From positions 558,001 to 622,000 of the forward strand of contig JAEHOE010000059.1 of assembly GCA_016858145.1 (NCBI GenBank): a DNA stretch of 64,000 bases. The letters run 5' to 3'. Under the pieces are notes generated by a model. The model did not search any database, was not told the origin of the DNA, and saw nothing but the letters and a program-made list of their open reading frames with translations. Origin of the DNA: Edaphochlamys debaryana (lineage: Eukaryota; Chlorophyta; Chlorophyceae; Chlamydomonadales). The position numbers were made by a program, and so were the translations under genes. Below are positions 42,441-53,040 of the stretch, in pieces (the stretch's first letter is position 1; the number at the start of each line of letters is the position of its first letter).

Positions 42441-42680
42441 CCCGAGCCCTCTCTCACCTAGGCTCGGGCAGGTCCAGTTCCCCCAGGGGTGCCGGTTCCT
42501 CGGGCAGCCGGCCGGCCTGCCCGAGAGGCTTTTCTGCAGACGCAATTTTGCTCCGCTCACAAACGGCCTCCCAAGGCTCGCATTGGGTTATGGTTGACGA
42601 CTAGAGGGGCTGCGTGGAGGAGCGCGCGCGGAACAGCGCGCCCCGACGACGGCCCCCGCGGACCGTACGCGGCATGGCGG
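42441..42680 (+). repeat. Direct repeat flanking the right-hand nuclease paralogue, right copy
   Basis: It has the same order and orientation as 40991-41200. The pair brackets the nuclease paralogue in an LTR-like layout, but no primer-binding site or polypurine tract was identified. Confidence 0.8.
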
Positions 42681-42981
42681 GCAGCCCTACTCTTTGCCCC
42701 GTAGCCAGGGTACTGAACCAGCCATACGCACAGCCGCACAAGTACTTGCGTTACATGGTCCTGTGCAGCGTATCATTCCGCACGCAACAGCGACAATCTT
42801 GCGCAACCTCTTCGCAGTGTGGCCGTCATGACACAGCTCTATGCATTTTGAGACACGCTCGCTTAATTGTATCGCTGAATTCGACATATGCCGCGGCAGG
42901 CAAGTAGTTGTCCACCGAAATTACGCCGCGCTCGCGCACAGGCGCTGTACCAACCTACCTGCTGCCCATGTCGCATTGTAG

Positions 42982-45924
42982 AAGAGTAAGGCTACCAAAT
43001 GTGCCAGCGCTATCACGACCAATGTGGAGAAGTTCGTGGAGCTCTTTGGCGGCACCTATGAGCCGTCCGTGTTCGTCGGGGAGGTCGTCAAGTAGGTTCT
43101 ACGATATAGCAGTTGAGGGTTGGCAGGGTTGCGCTGACGGGCTCGGCGCCATCTGGCACGCACACAGGCAGCTGCCCGGAGCCATCATCTTCTACAGTTC
43201 CCCGACGACGAAAGAGATTAAGTATGAAGCTCTCGGGTGGATGGACCACCCGGAGATACACAAGAGGATACATGAGTGGGCAGGGGACCTGTACGCGGTC
43301 CGCCGGCTGTCGGCGGTCCCCGCCGGCGTCCGCCTCACGAAGGCCCAGTCAGCACAGCCACCGTTAAGCGTGCCGAAGCCCAATCCCTTATCCAAGCACC
43401 TGCGGGAGAAGCTTCGCCTGGCGTGGACGGTAAGCTGGGTACACAGTCTGAGGGCCACACCAGTCTGCATTCAAAGGTTGTACCGTTTGCTGCCGGCCGT
43501 GCTGACACGAACTGCGTGCTACCGCCGCCCCAGATGGTCACACAGAAGGCAATGGCAGCAGTTGGTGGGGCCAAGAAGCTGTGCAATGCTGGTAAGAAGC
43601 CGGAAACCGGTTCAGGTTCAGTGGTCAGCGTATGGCTGCCCAGCGAGGACAGCTGTGGGTGCGGCGGTTCCTGCGTGGAGGCCCGCATTGCGCTGGGGTG
43701 GCCGGCGGTGCCCTTGGTGGACCCCCAGATAATCTCCCTGGCCAACCCCGCCATGAAGGCGGGAATCGAGTGGGCGTGCGGAAGAAGCCCTGAGTATGCG
43801 GAGGCCGCGGCCAGGTCAGTTGCAGTCATGGTTATCTTCTAGCGTCCTGTAGCCCGTCTTGGCAATTAAAACTGCGTTGGGTCTATGGCGTGCAGGTTGG
43901 ACGCAGAGTGGGCGGAGGAGAAGCGCCGCTATCAGGTGCGTACTTCAGGACCGCGGTGAGAGTGCGAGCTTGCGGCCTCCCTTCCTCCCTTCCTCCCTTT
44001 CTCCCCTCCTCACTTCCCCTCCCTCCCTCCCTCACCTTGCAGGCGGCCAAGGAGGCCGCCAAGGCCAGCAGCGCTGACGCGGACGCAGACCTGTTCACGC
44101 TGGACCCCGAGGTGGATGGCGAGGAGGACGCTGAGCTAGCAGGACCCTCTGCGGGTGGCGCACTGGTCAGCCCTGATCTGCTCGCCTCTGTGTTCGCGTC
44201 CTATAACCTGGGCGGCAAGAAAAACAACGAGCAGCGCCTACGTGCAGAGCTGGCCGAGAAGGGGGTTCGGCTCAGCAGCGAAAGGCTGGCGAGTGCGCTC
44301 AAGGCGGCGGGGCTTGCATGGGGCAAGCCAACGGCGGCACAGGTGGGCAACACGTCTGCCAGCTTTGCCGAAGCTATGCCGAGCTGACTTGAACTCCTTT
44401 CACCGGCAGGTGGTAAGCCTAAAGGATAAATTCGAGGGCTACAGCGGTGAGGGCAGCCGGTCAGAAGCGCTGAAGCGGGCGGCCGGCGAGATCGGATTAA
44501 AGCCAACCACGGCCAGGCGTCACCTCACGGCCGCGGGTGTGCAGTTTACAAGTAAGTGTCGACTCAAGAGTCATGCAAGGCACGGCACGCACAAGTTGGC
44601 TCATGGTGTCGATTGTGTTGTTACAGAGCGTGGCCGGCCTGCCAAGGCAGAGCGTGGGCGTGGGCGGAAGCGCCAGCGCAGTGCCCAGAGGGCGGCGCCT
44701 GGCGACAACGACAGTGAGGCTGCTGAGGTGAGGACTTGAGCCAGGGAGACCTAGGGGTATGGCCACCAATCGGTCAGCTACGGGTGATGCCGACTGTTTG
44801 CCGTTTTGCAGACCGACGCTGATGAGGAGCTGGCGCAGGATGATGAGGATGACGGCGAGTCCGCTAGCGAGGTGGAGGGTGGTGCGTCCGATGATGCTGA
44901 CGACGTTGACGAGGACGCGCCATGCGCGATCTGCGGGGAGACGGAGGCTGGCACCAAGGGCACCATGATCTTCTGTGACGACTGCGACGCCTGCTATCAC
45001 GTGTCCTGCCACCGACCACCCCTCAGACGCACGCCCCCTGGACGGTGGCACTGTTCCGAGTGCAAGCCTACCCGCGCTCGGAGCCGCCAGCGACCCTCGG
45101 CAGGAACAGCGGGGGGACCTGGAGGTAGCGGCGAGCATGGCCTGCATCGGGAGACCTCGGCGGCAGCAGGTGGTGTCCTACCCCCACAACCCGCCCCGGC
45201 CCACGCCGTCTCGCCCACAGCGGCGCAGCAGACGGCGACGCTGGCGGCAGCGAGGGCCGGGGGCGGACGTGGGACCAGAAGGCTCAGTACGCGGGCAGCT
45301 CCGACTGCAGCGCTCTCCGTCTCGCCCACAGCCCTGCCGCCGCAGGCTATGGGCCCGGCGGCCGGGGCGGAGGGTGGACCTGGGCCTGGGCTGCTCCCTC
45401 CACACGCCGCCCCTGCTTCAGCTGCTGACGGAGGGCAGCAGCAGAATGCGACGCGGGTGGCCGGCGGGGCTCGCAGCGAGAGCTCACGCGGGCCTCCCCC
45501 GCTCCCACCTCCGCCGCCCTCAGCCCCGCCGCACCTCAGTCCCAGTCTGGTCGTCTCGCCCACAGCCCTGCCGCCGCAGGTTATGGGCCCGGCGGCCGGG
45601 GCGGAGGGTGGACCTGGGCCTGGGCTGCTCCCTCCACACGCCGCCCCTGCTTCAGCTGCTGACGGAGGGCAGCAGCAGAATGCGACGCGGGTGGCGGGCG
45701 GGGCTCGCAGCGAAAGCTCACGCGGGCCTCCCCCGCTCCCACCTCCGCCGCCCTCAGCCCCGCCGCACCTCAGTCCCAGTCTGGTCGTCTCGCCCACAGC
45801 CCTGCCGCCGCAGGCTATGGGCGCGGCGGCCGGGGCGGGGGGTGGACCTGGGCCTGGGCTGCTCCCTCCACACGCCGCCCCGACTCAGCAGTCGCACCCA
45901 GCGGGCAGCAGCAGCGGGGGATAG
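42982..45924 (+). CDS. PHD-finger protein with AT-hook-like motif; 5' end unresolved, one frameshift
   Basis: Exons about 42982-43429, 43534-43814, 43896-43935, 44043-44342, 44410-44551, 44627-44727 and 44812-45924 join in phase. Around 43095 the frame GEVVK meets TAG and must skip one base to continue RFYDIAVEGWQG, with too little room for an intron, so the gene is frameshifted as written. Mid-protein there are two similar helical segments (SPDLLASVFASYNLGGKKNN and VVSLKDKFEGYSGEGSRSEA), then KRGRPAK (AT-hook core) and an acidic stretch. A C4HC3 PHD finger follows: CAICGETEAGTKGTMIFCDD, CDACYHVSCHR, WHCSEC. PHD fingers read histone H3 tails in the nucleus. The C-terminus is a Pro-rich tandem repeat (78-aa period). 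Whether this is a host chromatin gene or transposon cargo is open. Confidence 0.6.
45319..45900 (+). repeat. 234-bp coding tandem repeat in the PHD-finger gene
   Basis: Units beginning GTCTCGCCCACAGCCCTGCC start at 45319, 45553 and 45787 (period 234 bp, 78 codons). The third is partial. The repeat stays in frame and encodes a Pro/Ala/Gly-rich disordered segment. Confidence 0.9.
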
Positions 45925-45974
45925 ACATGGTGGGGGTGGTCCAAGTTGGATCTCCGGTGCTTGAAGGGCGGGTA

Positions 45975-46960
45975 GACACAGGCCAGAACGACACTGCCGT
46001 CGCCGTGCATATGAGTTACTTGTGCTATGTACAAAGTTTGGGGGCCATCGGATGACATCGGGTTTGCAGGTATGGGTGAGGGACTCCCTTGGGGTGGGGT
46101 CCGCGGTGGTCCTCGACCTACTCCGTCGGAAGTCGACCAGTTCCGATTGCCGCGGAACTGAAGCTATGGTGCAACGAGTGACACTTGCTGAGGTTTGTGC
46201 GGTCGGTTTGTGGAGTTGCTAGCTGGGGTGACAGAATGCCTCCAATTTTGGCTTCCGGCATGTTGCCGACATGTTGACGTGGACACGGGCCAGGTGTGAC
46301 ACAGGCCAGAACGGCACTGCCGTAGCCATGCATATGAGTTACTTGTGCTATGTACAAAGTTTGGGGGCCATCGGATGACATCGGGTTTGCAGGTATGGGT
46401 GAGGGACTCCCTTGGGGGTGGGGTCCGCGGTGGTCCTCGACCTACTCCGTCGGAAGTCGACCAGTTCCGATTGCCGCGGAACTGAAGCTATGGTGCAACG
46501 AGTGACACTTGCTGAGGTTTGTGCGGTCGGTTTGTGGAGTTGCTAGCTGGGGTGACAGAATGCCTCCAATTTTGGCTTCCGGCATGTTGCCGACATGTTG
46601 ACGTGGACACGGGCCAGGTGTGACACAGGCCAGAACGGCACTGCCGTAGCCATGCATATGAGTTACTTGTGCTATGTACAAAGTTTGGGGGCCATCGGAT
46701 GACATCGGGTTTGCAGGTATGGGTGAGGGACTCCCTTGGGGGTGGGGTCCGCGGTGGTCCTCGACCTAGTCCGTCCGAAGTCGACCTGTACCGATTGCCG
46801 CGTATTGCGCGAAACTGAAGCTATGGTGCAACGAGTGGTACTTGCGGAGGTTTGTGCGGGCGGTTTGTGGAGTTGCTGGCTGGGGTGACAGAGGGCCTCT
46901 CGTCTCGGCCGCCGGCATGTTGCCGACATGTTGACACGGGCGAGGCGTGACGCTGGTCGC
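45975..46960 (+). repeat. 320-bp satellite, three tandem units
   Basis: Units starting near CCAGAACGRCACTGCCGT recur at 45984, 46304 and 46624. The first two are almost identical; the third diverges in its last third. Identical short frames on the minus strand are copies of the repeat and do not support genes. Confidence 0.9.
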
Positions 46961-47103
46961 GTCGGAGCAGTGCAGGTGTGCAGATGCAGATACATACGCA
47001 ATGACCCAACGCGCACACTCCGCTAGGGCCAGAGTTGAGGTCACGCAAGCACAAGAAAGATACCCTCCTAGGGCCGAAGGGGCCAGAGTGACCCCGTAAC
47101 CCG

Positions 47104-47645
47104 TTCAGAATGCCGTCCGTTGCAATTCCTATAGCTAGCCTGCCTTGGTCCCAAGACTTGGCACGTAGCAACCCTTGCCCAACACCAGCACTTCACAGCG
47201 CCAGAGAGTCAGCCTGCCCTTGGCCCAGGCAGGCGCTCTGCTGCATTCCAGTTTTGCAGCCGCAAGCCCCCGCCCGTACCTACCCCTAAGCACCGCACGC
47301 TCATGCTCAGTTCAGAATGCCGTCCATTGCAAGCCCTACAGCTAGCCTGCATTGGTCCCAAGACTTAGCACGTAGCAACCCTTGCCCAACACCAGCACTT
47401 TACAGCGCCAGAGAGTCAGCCTGCCCTTGGCCCAGGCAGGCGCTCTGCTGCATTCCAGTTTTGCAGCCGGAAGCCCCCGCCCGTACCCCTAAGCACCGCA
47501 CGCTCATGCTCAGTTCAGAATGCCGTCCGTTGCAAGCCCTACAGCTAGCCTGCATTGGTCCCAAGACTCAGCACGTAGCAACTCTTGCCCAACACCAGCA
47601 CTTCACAGCGCCAGAGAGTCAGCCTGCCCTTGGCCCGCGTCCCCT
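47104..47645 (+). repeat. About 205-bp satellite, three tandem units
   Basis: Units starting TTCAGAATGCCGTCCRTTGC recur at 47104, 47312 and 47515. The array runs up to the stop codon of the KDZ transposase gene. Confidence 0.9.
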
Positions 47646-47659
47646 TGCCCTGGCTCTCA

Positions 47660-50600
47660 CTAGTCCGGCAATGCGCATCGGGCCGCCAGGGTCTCAAACC
47701 TGGAGAGCAGTGCTGACATACGGCGCAGATGCAGCGATAGGATCCGCCCCTTGCTGCTAGTCGGCTCTACCCCCTCCAGCGCCTGCTCCAGAAGGCCCAC
47801 GCGGTAGCGGTAGTACGCCCCAGCGCGTCCCAGCTCCATGGCTAGAAGCTCGAGCTCCTCGCCGCACCTCAAGCGCTCCTGCCACGCTCTGAACAGGGAC
47901 GCCTCCATGCGGGCCGTGCTGCGCTTGGGCTGCGCCTCGCCATCAGGCTCGCCGCCCCAGGGGTACCGCTGGTTCAGCACGGCGTGGTACGCATTGGCCG
48001 CGGTCAAGCCCTGCTTCAGCTCGCCTGAAACTGCCCCAGGGACAGAGCTCCAGCTCATCAGCTGCTCCCACAGAGCTCGCACTCGGCCCTTAGCCCGATT
48101 CTTCTCCTTGAGCGCCAGCTGCTGATGCTTGCGCCTGCCGCTTAGGTGCCGCACCACTTGCTCCAGCGCATGCACGTCAACGACGGCGTCCTGTCAGGCA
48201 GGATGAGGGGGAGGGTGCCCACGCGTGGTCTGAGGTATGAGCCTTACAGGCCTGCAACAGCCATACTGAGCGAACCATGGTTCCCCTGGAGCGAATCGTG
48301 TCGTTGACCCCGCCTCACCTCCACTTCCGTGAACAGCTTCCGGAGCTCGCCCCGCGCCAGCTCAGACAGTGCCTCTGCCCAAGCCGCAGTGCCGGGCTCA
48401 AGGCCAGGGGTACCCGAGGCACCACCACCCGGCTCCGCTGCCAGCTCCGCCTGCAAGCGAGCGAGCTGCTCCTGGATGGTCCGCAGCAATGCGGGCCGCT
48501 GCCGGACAGGCACCGAGTCTGCGCCTGGGAACAGAAGCCCCAGTCGGACACCGTCTGAGCTGACGTCCACAGCATCGTCGCGCTGCAGTTTGAGGAGGGC
48601 CAGCCGGCAACGCACATACTCTCCGCGCACGGCTGCCGGCTGGTCCACGGCGGGCTGGTCCACTGCCTGCACTCGCTCAGTGCGGCTCGCCATCATTTGC
48701 TCGACCTGCAGACCCCATGCAAAGCACAACGTTAGTTACAAGCTGCCTCAGCAATTGAAGACCCCGCCATAAGCTTCACCCACCTCGACAATGGTCCGGT
48801 CCGAGGCCTCTGCAAGAGCTGGGGTCAGCAGCGCGATGCGGTGCTCCGCGGCCCTGAGGGCTGCCTCACAGCGAACCATCATTCGCTCGAGGCGGCCAGG
48901 CAGGTCTGCGATGACGTCCAGGCAGTACAACCAGGCTACCCGCTCCAGGTGCGCTTCCCGGTGTGCCGGGCTCATGTACTGCGTGATGGCGCCGTGTGGC
49001 CCAAACACACTGTTGAAGATCTCAGCCGGCTCCCCACTTCCCCGACCAACGCCGGGGACGTTAAGTTGTCCGAAGGCCTTCTGGCAGGGATAGCTGCGAC
49101 ACAGAAGCATGGCTTAACAACAGCAAGCACTGTCCCAATCTGCCAATTGTTCGTTGCCAGCGTCCCACCTGTGTGCGTAGCGGTGCCACGGAGGGATGAG
49201 GTGCACCATGCCCCCGCCAAGCTCCTGCAGGGCTGGCGACTGGCGGTCCAGCCACTTGGTGTATGACTTGCTCCACCTGCAACAATGCGTTACCGTGACT
49301 ACGGGGTACCTACGCGGGACACCGCATGCGTTGGCCTCACCGGCACGCGATGTCATACCACCAGAACCGCACAGCTGTGCTGGCCTTGAGTAGCGACCGG
49401 ACCGCTGCCGTTGAGTAGGCGTGCCGCTCTCCCGAAAACAGATTCAGCAAGCGCAGAAGCACGCCATGCCGGCACACTGCAGCTCCAACCGCCGTGATCA
49501 GGTTCTGCAAATATGGCAGCACATGTGTGGCAAACCTGGCTGTCAGCGCTGACCCCTCACATCTGCTCACCTTCTTGGACTCGGCTGCCAGCACCTGCAC
49601 ACAGGGACTAAACGGTCAGCACGTTGGTACCGAGGCCCAGCCAGGGCCCTGTGCCTTTATCCCCCACCTGGTCCGCGCTGAAGTTAGAGCAGTGCGTCAC
49701 TCCGATTTGTTGTGCAGCGTGTCCATCATCTAGGACTGCCTGCACGCTCTGGTTGGAAAGGAAGAAGCGGCGCCTGCCAGGCTGCTTGTAAGCAGACGTG
49801 TAGCCTTTCTGGGACAGGAGGTTGGCCTTGAAGTTGCAATCAAAGTGGACGGAATGCAGCTCTGCGGGCCCAGGCCCACTAATCTCCGGTCCACGAGCTC
49901 CCGCCAGCCAGTGCACCGACACGGCCGACCGCGGGTCCTGTCAGCCAGGGTCAAACGATGGGGCAGGCGTCAGTGAACGAGAAGTCGGCCCGCGGGCGGA
50001 TCTCTCATGCCCACAACCGCGCAAACCACGCACCTGCAGCCCCTCGGACTGCTGGGGCCCCGCCTCGGCCCCCGCCTGCTCCTGCTCCGCCTCCGCCCTC
50101 GGCTCAGGCTGTGGACCGGGGACCTGAGGTGCGAACGCCAGGGAGCGGGCAGGCGGGGAGGTGGGCAGACGGTGCAGGTGCCGCATGCGGGCGCGCAAAC
50201 AGCAAGTGCCACGCTCCCTGGACCCAGAGCACATCTCTCATGCCCACAACCGCGCAAACCACGCACCTGCAGCCCCTCGGACTGCTGGGGCCCCGCCTCG
50301 GCCCCCGCCTGCTCCTGCTCCGCCTCCGCCCTCGGCTCAGGCTGTGGACCGGGGACCTGAGGTGCGAACGCCAGGGAGCGGGCAGGCGGGGAGGTGAGCA
50401 GACGGTGCAGGTGCCGCATGCGGGCGCGCAAACAGCAAGCGCCACGCTCCCTGGACCCAGGGCGGATCTCTCATGCCCACAACCGCGCAAACCACGCACC
50501 TGCAGCCCCTCGGACTGCTGGGGCCCCGCCTCGGCCCCCGCCTGCTCCTGCTCCGCCTCCGCCCTCGGCTCAGGCTGTGGACCGGGGACCTGAGGTGCGA

Positions 50601-51689
50601 ACGCCAGGGAGCGGGCAGGCGGGGAGGTGAGCAGACGGTGCAGGTGCCGCATGCGGGCGCGCAAACAGCAAGCGCCACGCTCCCTGGACCCAGGGCGGAT
50701 CTCTCATACCCACAACCGCGCAAACCACGCACCTGCAGCCCCTCGGACTGCTGGGGCCCCGCCTCGGCCCCCGCCTGCTCCTGCTCCGCCTCCGCCCTCG
50801 GCTCAGGCTGTGGACCGGGGACCTGCGGCCTGCTGCAAGTCACCGAGCAGCCACAGCACGGGCAACCGTTGCCGGCTCCCCTCGGCCACGACTCTATCGT
50901 GTGCTCGGGATACTCGTCAACAGCAGCTTCTCCTCCGAAGAAGAGCAGCAGCGACTGGCGGAAGCGCTGTCTGAGGGTTGTGCTTGAGACGGTATCGGGG
51001 CAGGGATACCCGTTGCGCCCCCAGTTGTCCAAGATGGACTGGCTGAAGGCCTCCGCCGAACCTTTGCGCGTACGAAAGCACAGGACGTCGTACATTTGCA
51101 GCATTGGTTTGTGCCACCAGAGCAAGCTCTGGCCCGAGCGCGACAGGCCGAGGTTCCAGCCTGGCCGGGAGTCGGGCAGGCAGTCAGCCTGGGTAGGCTG
51201 CACATGGAGCCATAACCCACACGGCGCGCACCGGGACACCGGCATCTGAACCTGGATCGGTTGGTCCCAGGTTACGATGGTCACAGGGCAGAGCTTTGGC
51301 GGCGACGCCTTGCTGCCGCAGCGCGGACACGCGGACACCACGATGGCGGTCTGGCCGCGAAGCGCGCTGGCTGCGGCGGCATGCATCTCCCCTCGACAGG
51401 TCGCAGCTTCGGCATAGTGTTGCAGATAGCTAGCGAGGACCTCTCCTTCAGCAGGCAGGTCGTCCGGAAGCTCCTCATCGCCCTCAGCGTCGCTGTCGAG
51501 CGGTTCCTCTTCTCCTTCGCTCTCCTCGTCTAAGTTGTCGTGTCTATCATCACCACGGAAGAAATCGTCATCGTGGGCATTGTGGTCGACTAATTTCGGG
51601 GCTATTGTCTTCTGTTGTTTCTTCTGCTGTTTGTGGGTGCCGCCGGAACCGCCAGAGCCGCTGCGCTTTCCTTCGTCGCCATCATTCCG
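47660..51689 (-). CDS. KDZ-family (Kyakuja-Dileera-Zisupton) DNA transposase, about 1000 aa
   Basis: On the minus strand, exons 51689-50733, 50589-50500, 50356-50267, 50123-50034, 49937-49668, 49594-49571, 49504-49341, 49276-49169, 49093-48784, 48705-48319 and 48190-47660 join in phase. N-terminal Cys pairs (CPRCGS, CAPCGLWLHV, CPDT, CPCCGCSVTC) give the Cys-cluster region. The catalytic core is VHFDCNFK (first Asp), FWWYDIACR (second Asp), HLIPPWHRYAHR, YPCQKAFG and GSGEPAEIFNSVFG (Glu), then MSPAHREAHLE and a helical C-terminus. That is the DNF...YDI.C...GE..E layout of KDZ transposases. Exons 1-4 each contain the same 30-residue linker. The first in-frame ATG is at 51386; an acidic in-frame extension reaches about 51689, and the ATGATG at 51685 is out of frame, so the 5' end is uncertain or frameshifted. 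Confidence 0.8.
50034..50823 (-). repeat. 233-bp tandem repeat that quadruplicates a 90-bp exon of the KDZ gene
   Basis: Donor positions 50733, 50500, 50267 and 50034 are each 233 bp apart. Every unit carries an acceptor, a 90-nt phase-0 exon (VPGPQPEPRAEAEQEQ then AGAEAGPQQSEGLQ) and a donor (CTGCAG|gtgcgtgg). In the first unit this sequence continues directly from the upstream coding exon. The units are nearly identical, including the intronic part. Confidence 0.9.
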
Positions 51690-51701
51690 TCTTTTGCGGT
51701 T

Positions 51702-51711
51702 CCTTTATAAA
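51702..51711 (-). promoter_or_regulatory. TATA box upstream of the KDZ transposase gene
   Basis: Minus-strand TTTATAAAGG lies 17-26 bp upstream of the ATGATG at 51685 and close to the 5' limit of the coding frame. It sits exactly at the junction with the right-hand inverted-duplicate unit and is not present next to the left-hand unit. Confidence 0.55.
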
Positions 51712-53040
51712 GTACACCATAAGGCCTACAAGTGACCCGACTTTCATGCCTTGAGTCGGGTCCTAGACCTATCTTGTGGCCACGCAAAGTGTCCAGGAAT
51801 ACCCCCGGCCATGTATATATGTATAGAACAACTTCGGAGGGCTCTAAGAGGCTCTCTGTGCGACGCGGAAGCCAGAAGGCACCGGTGGAGAGGTGGGGCC
51901 TGGGACCACGGAACCGGGCACAGCAGAGGTCAGGGGGAGGGGCCGAGGCGCACCTGACGAATTCGGGTCGGGCCCCCCTTGTGCCTCGGCAGCAGCGCGA
52001 GCTGCCGCCATCTGAGCAGGGGTCGTCCTGGTGCGGGGCTGGAAATCTTTGGCCCCAAACGGCCAGCCGCCGTCAGGCTCAAAGCCCTGAGCGTTGTACG
52101 GTGTAGGCCATGTCCCTGTGCGCCGCTGCAACCGTGCTGCAACTCTGGCCTTGGGTCCTACTGTCCTTCCAGGTGATGTACCGCCTCTACACCGCCCTCT
52201 ACCCCGGGGCGAATCTCGAGGAGCTCCCGGAGCGCATCGCGGAAGGGAACCGCAAAGCGCGGGAGGAAGCCGACGCCTGGGTGCGCAAGCTGCTTGCCGA
52301 CTACACGCAGCCAGCGCAGTTGGAGGCGGAGAGGGCGGCGAGGGCAGAGGCAGAGGCGAGGGCGGGGGCGGAGGCGAGGGCGAGGGCAGAGGCGGAGGCG
52401 AGGGCGGAGGCGGCGGCGAGGGCGAGGGCGCAGGCGGAGGCGAGGGCGCAGCAGGCGGAGGCGGAGCTGTCGAGGTTGAGGGCGTTGGTAGCGGCGCAGG
52501 CGCAGGCGGCGGGGGTGCAGGCGGGAGCGAAGGGCATGTGAGCATGCCAGGCAGTCCTCCTGCGGCACAGGCCCGTATAGGCCCGGGCGGCGAACCTTCG
52601 TTAGGGGGGCAACGCGGGGACATAAGTCACTGATGCGGAGGCAACGGCCCGTGCGGAGCGTGGTGGTGGTGATGGAGGAGCGAGGGGGCCGCAGCACAGT
52701 GGATTGACAAAAGTTGGGGGCACGAAGTGTTTTGCCTGGCAGGGACAGGATGGCGCTGAAGATGTAGAAGGAAGGTGGACTGTTGGGTAGACACACTAAC
52801 GCGGATTAGGCAGGTTGGTTGGCGGAAAGGTGCGCTGGTGGCATGGGTAGGTCCCACTTGGGTCCGACCAAATAGGTGTGTCAGGTCTTGAGGTGGCGGA
52901 TGGGGCACAGCCCCTGTGCGTGTCGAACGACCACGTAAGCTGATGCAGCTTTTGCTGAACCGGGGACGACAGGGTCACCCAGGGGTTCTGTGCTCGCAGG
53001 GGCCGTGCAGCGTAGTCCGGACGACGTCGAAGGGGGATCT
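51711..53040 (+). repeat. 1.33-kb inverted-duplicate unit, right copy
   Basis: Inverted relative to 26470-27795, with a TATATAT motif at 51814-51820. Outward similarity fades around CTAGTTGC (about 53060). Confidence 0.8.
52110..52541 (+). CDS. Small hydrophobic-helix plus coiled-coil protein, right copy, 143 aa
   Basis: Same product as the minus-strand ORF at 26966-27397, with Pro for Ser, Lys for Glu and Glu for Ala at three positions. A TATA-like motif lies about 290 bp upstream on this strand. The opposite-strand frame (52545-51844) is the mirror of the alternative described for the left copy. Function unknown. Confidence 0.4.
   Translation: MSLCAAATVLQLWPWVLLSFQVMYRLYTALYPGANLEELPERIAEGNRKAREEADAWVRKLLADYTQPAQLEAERAARAEAEARAGAEARARAEAEARAEAAARARAQAEARAQQAEAELSRLRALVAAQAQAAGVQAGAKGM

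Noticed and set aside
46118..46705. Identical 87-codon minus-strand frames
   Set aside because: They are copies of the same frame in each 320-bp satellite unit, with no start context or domain.
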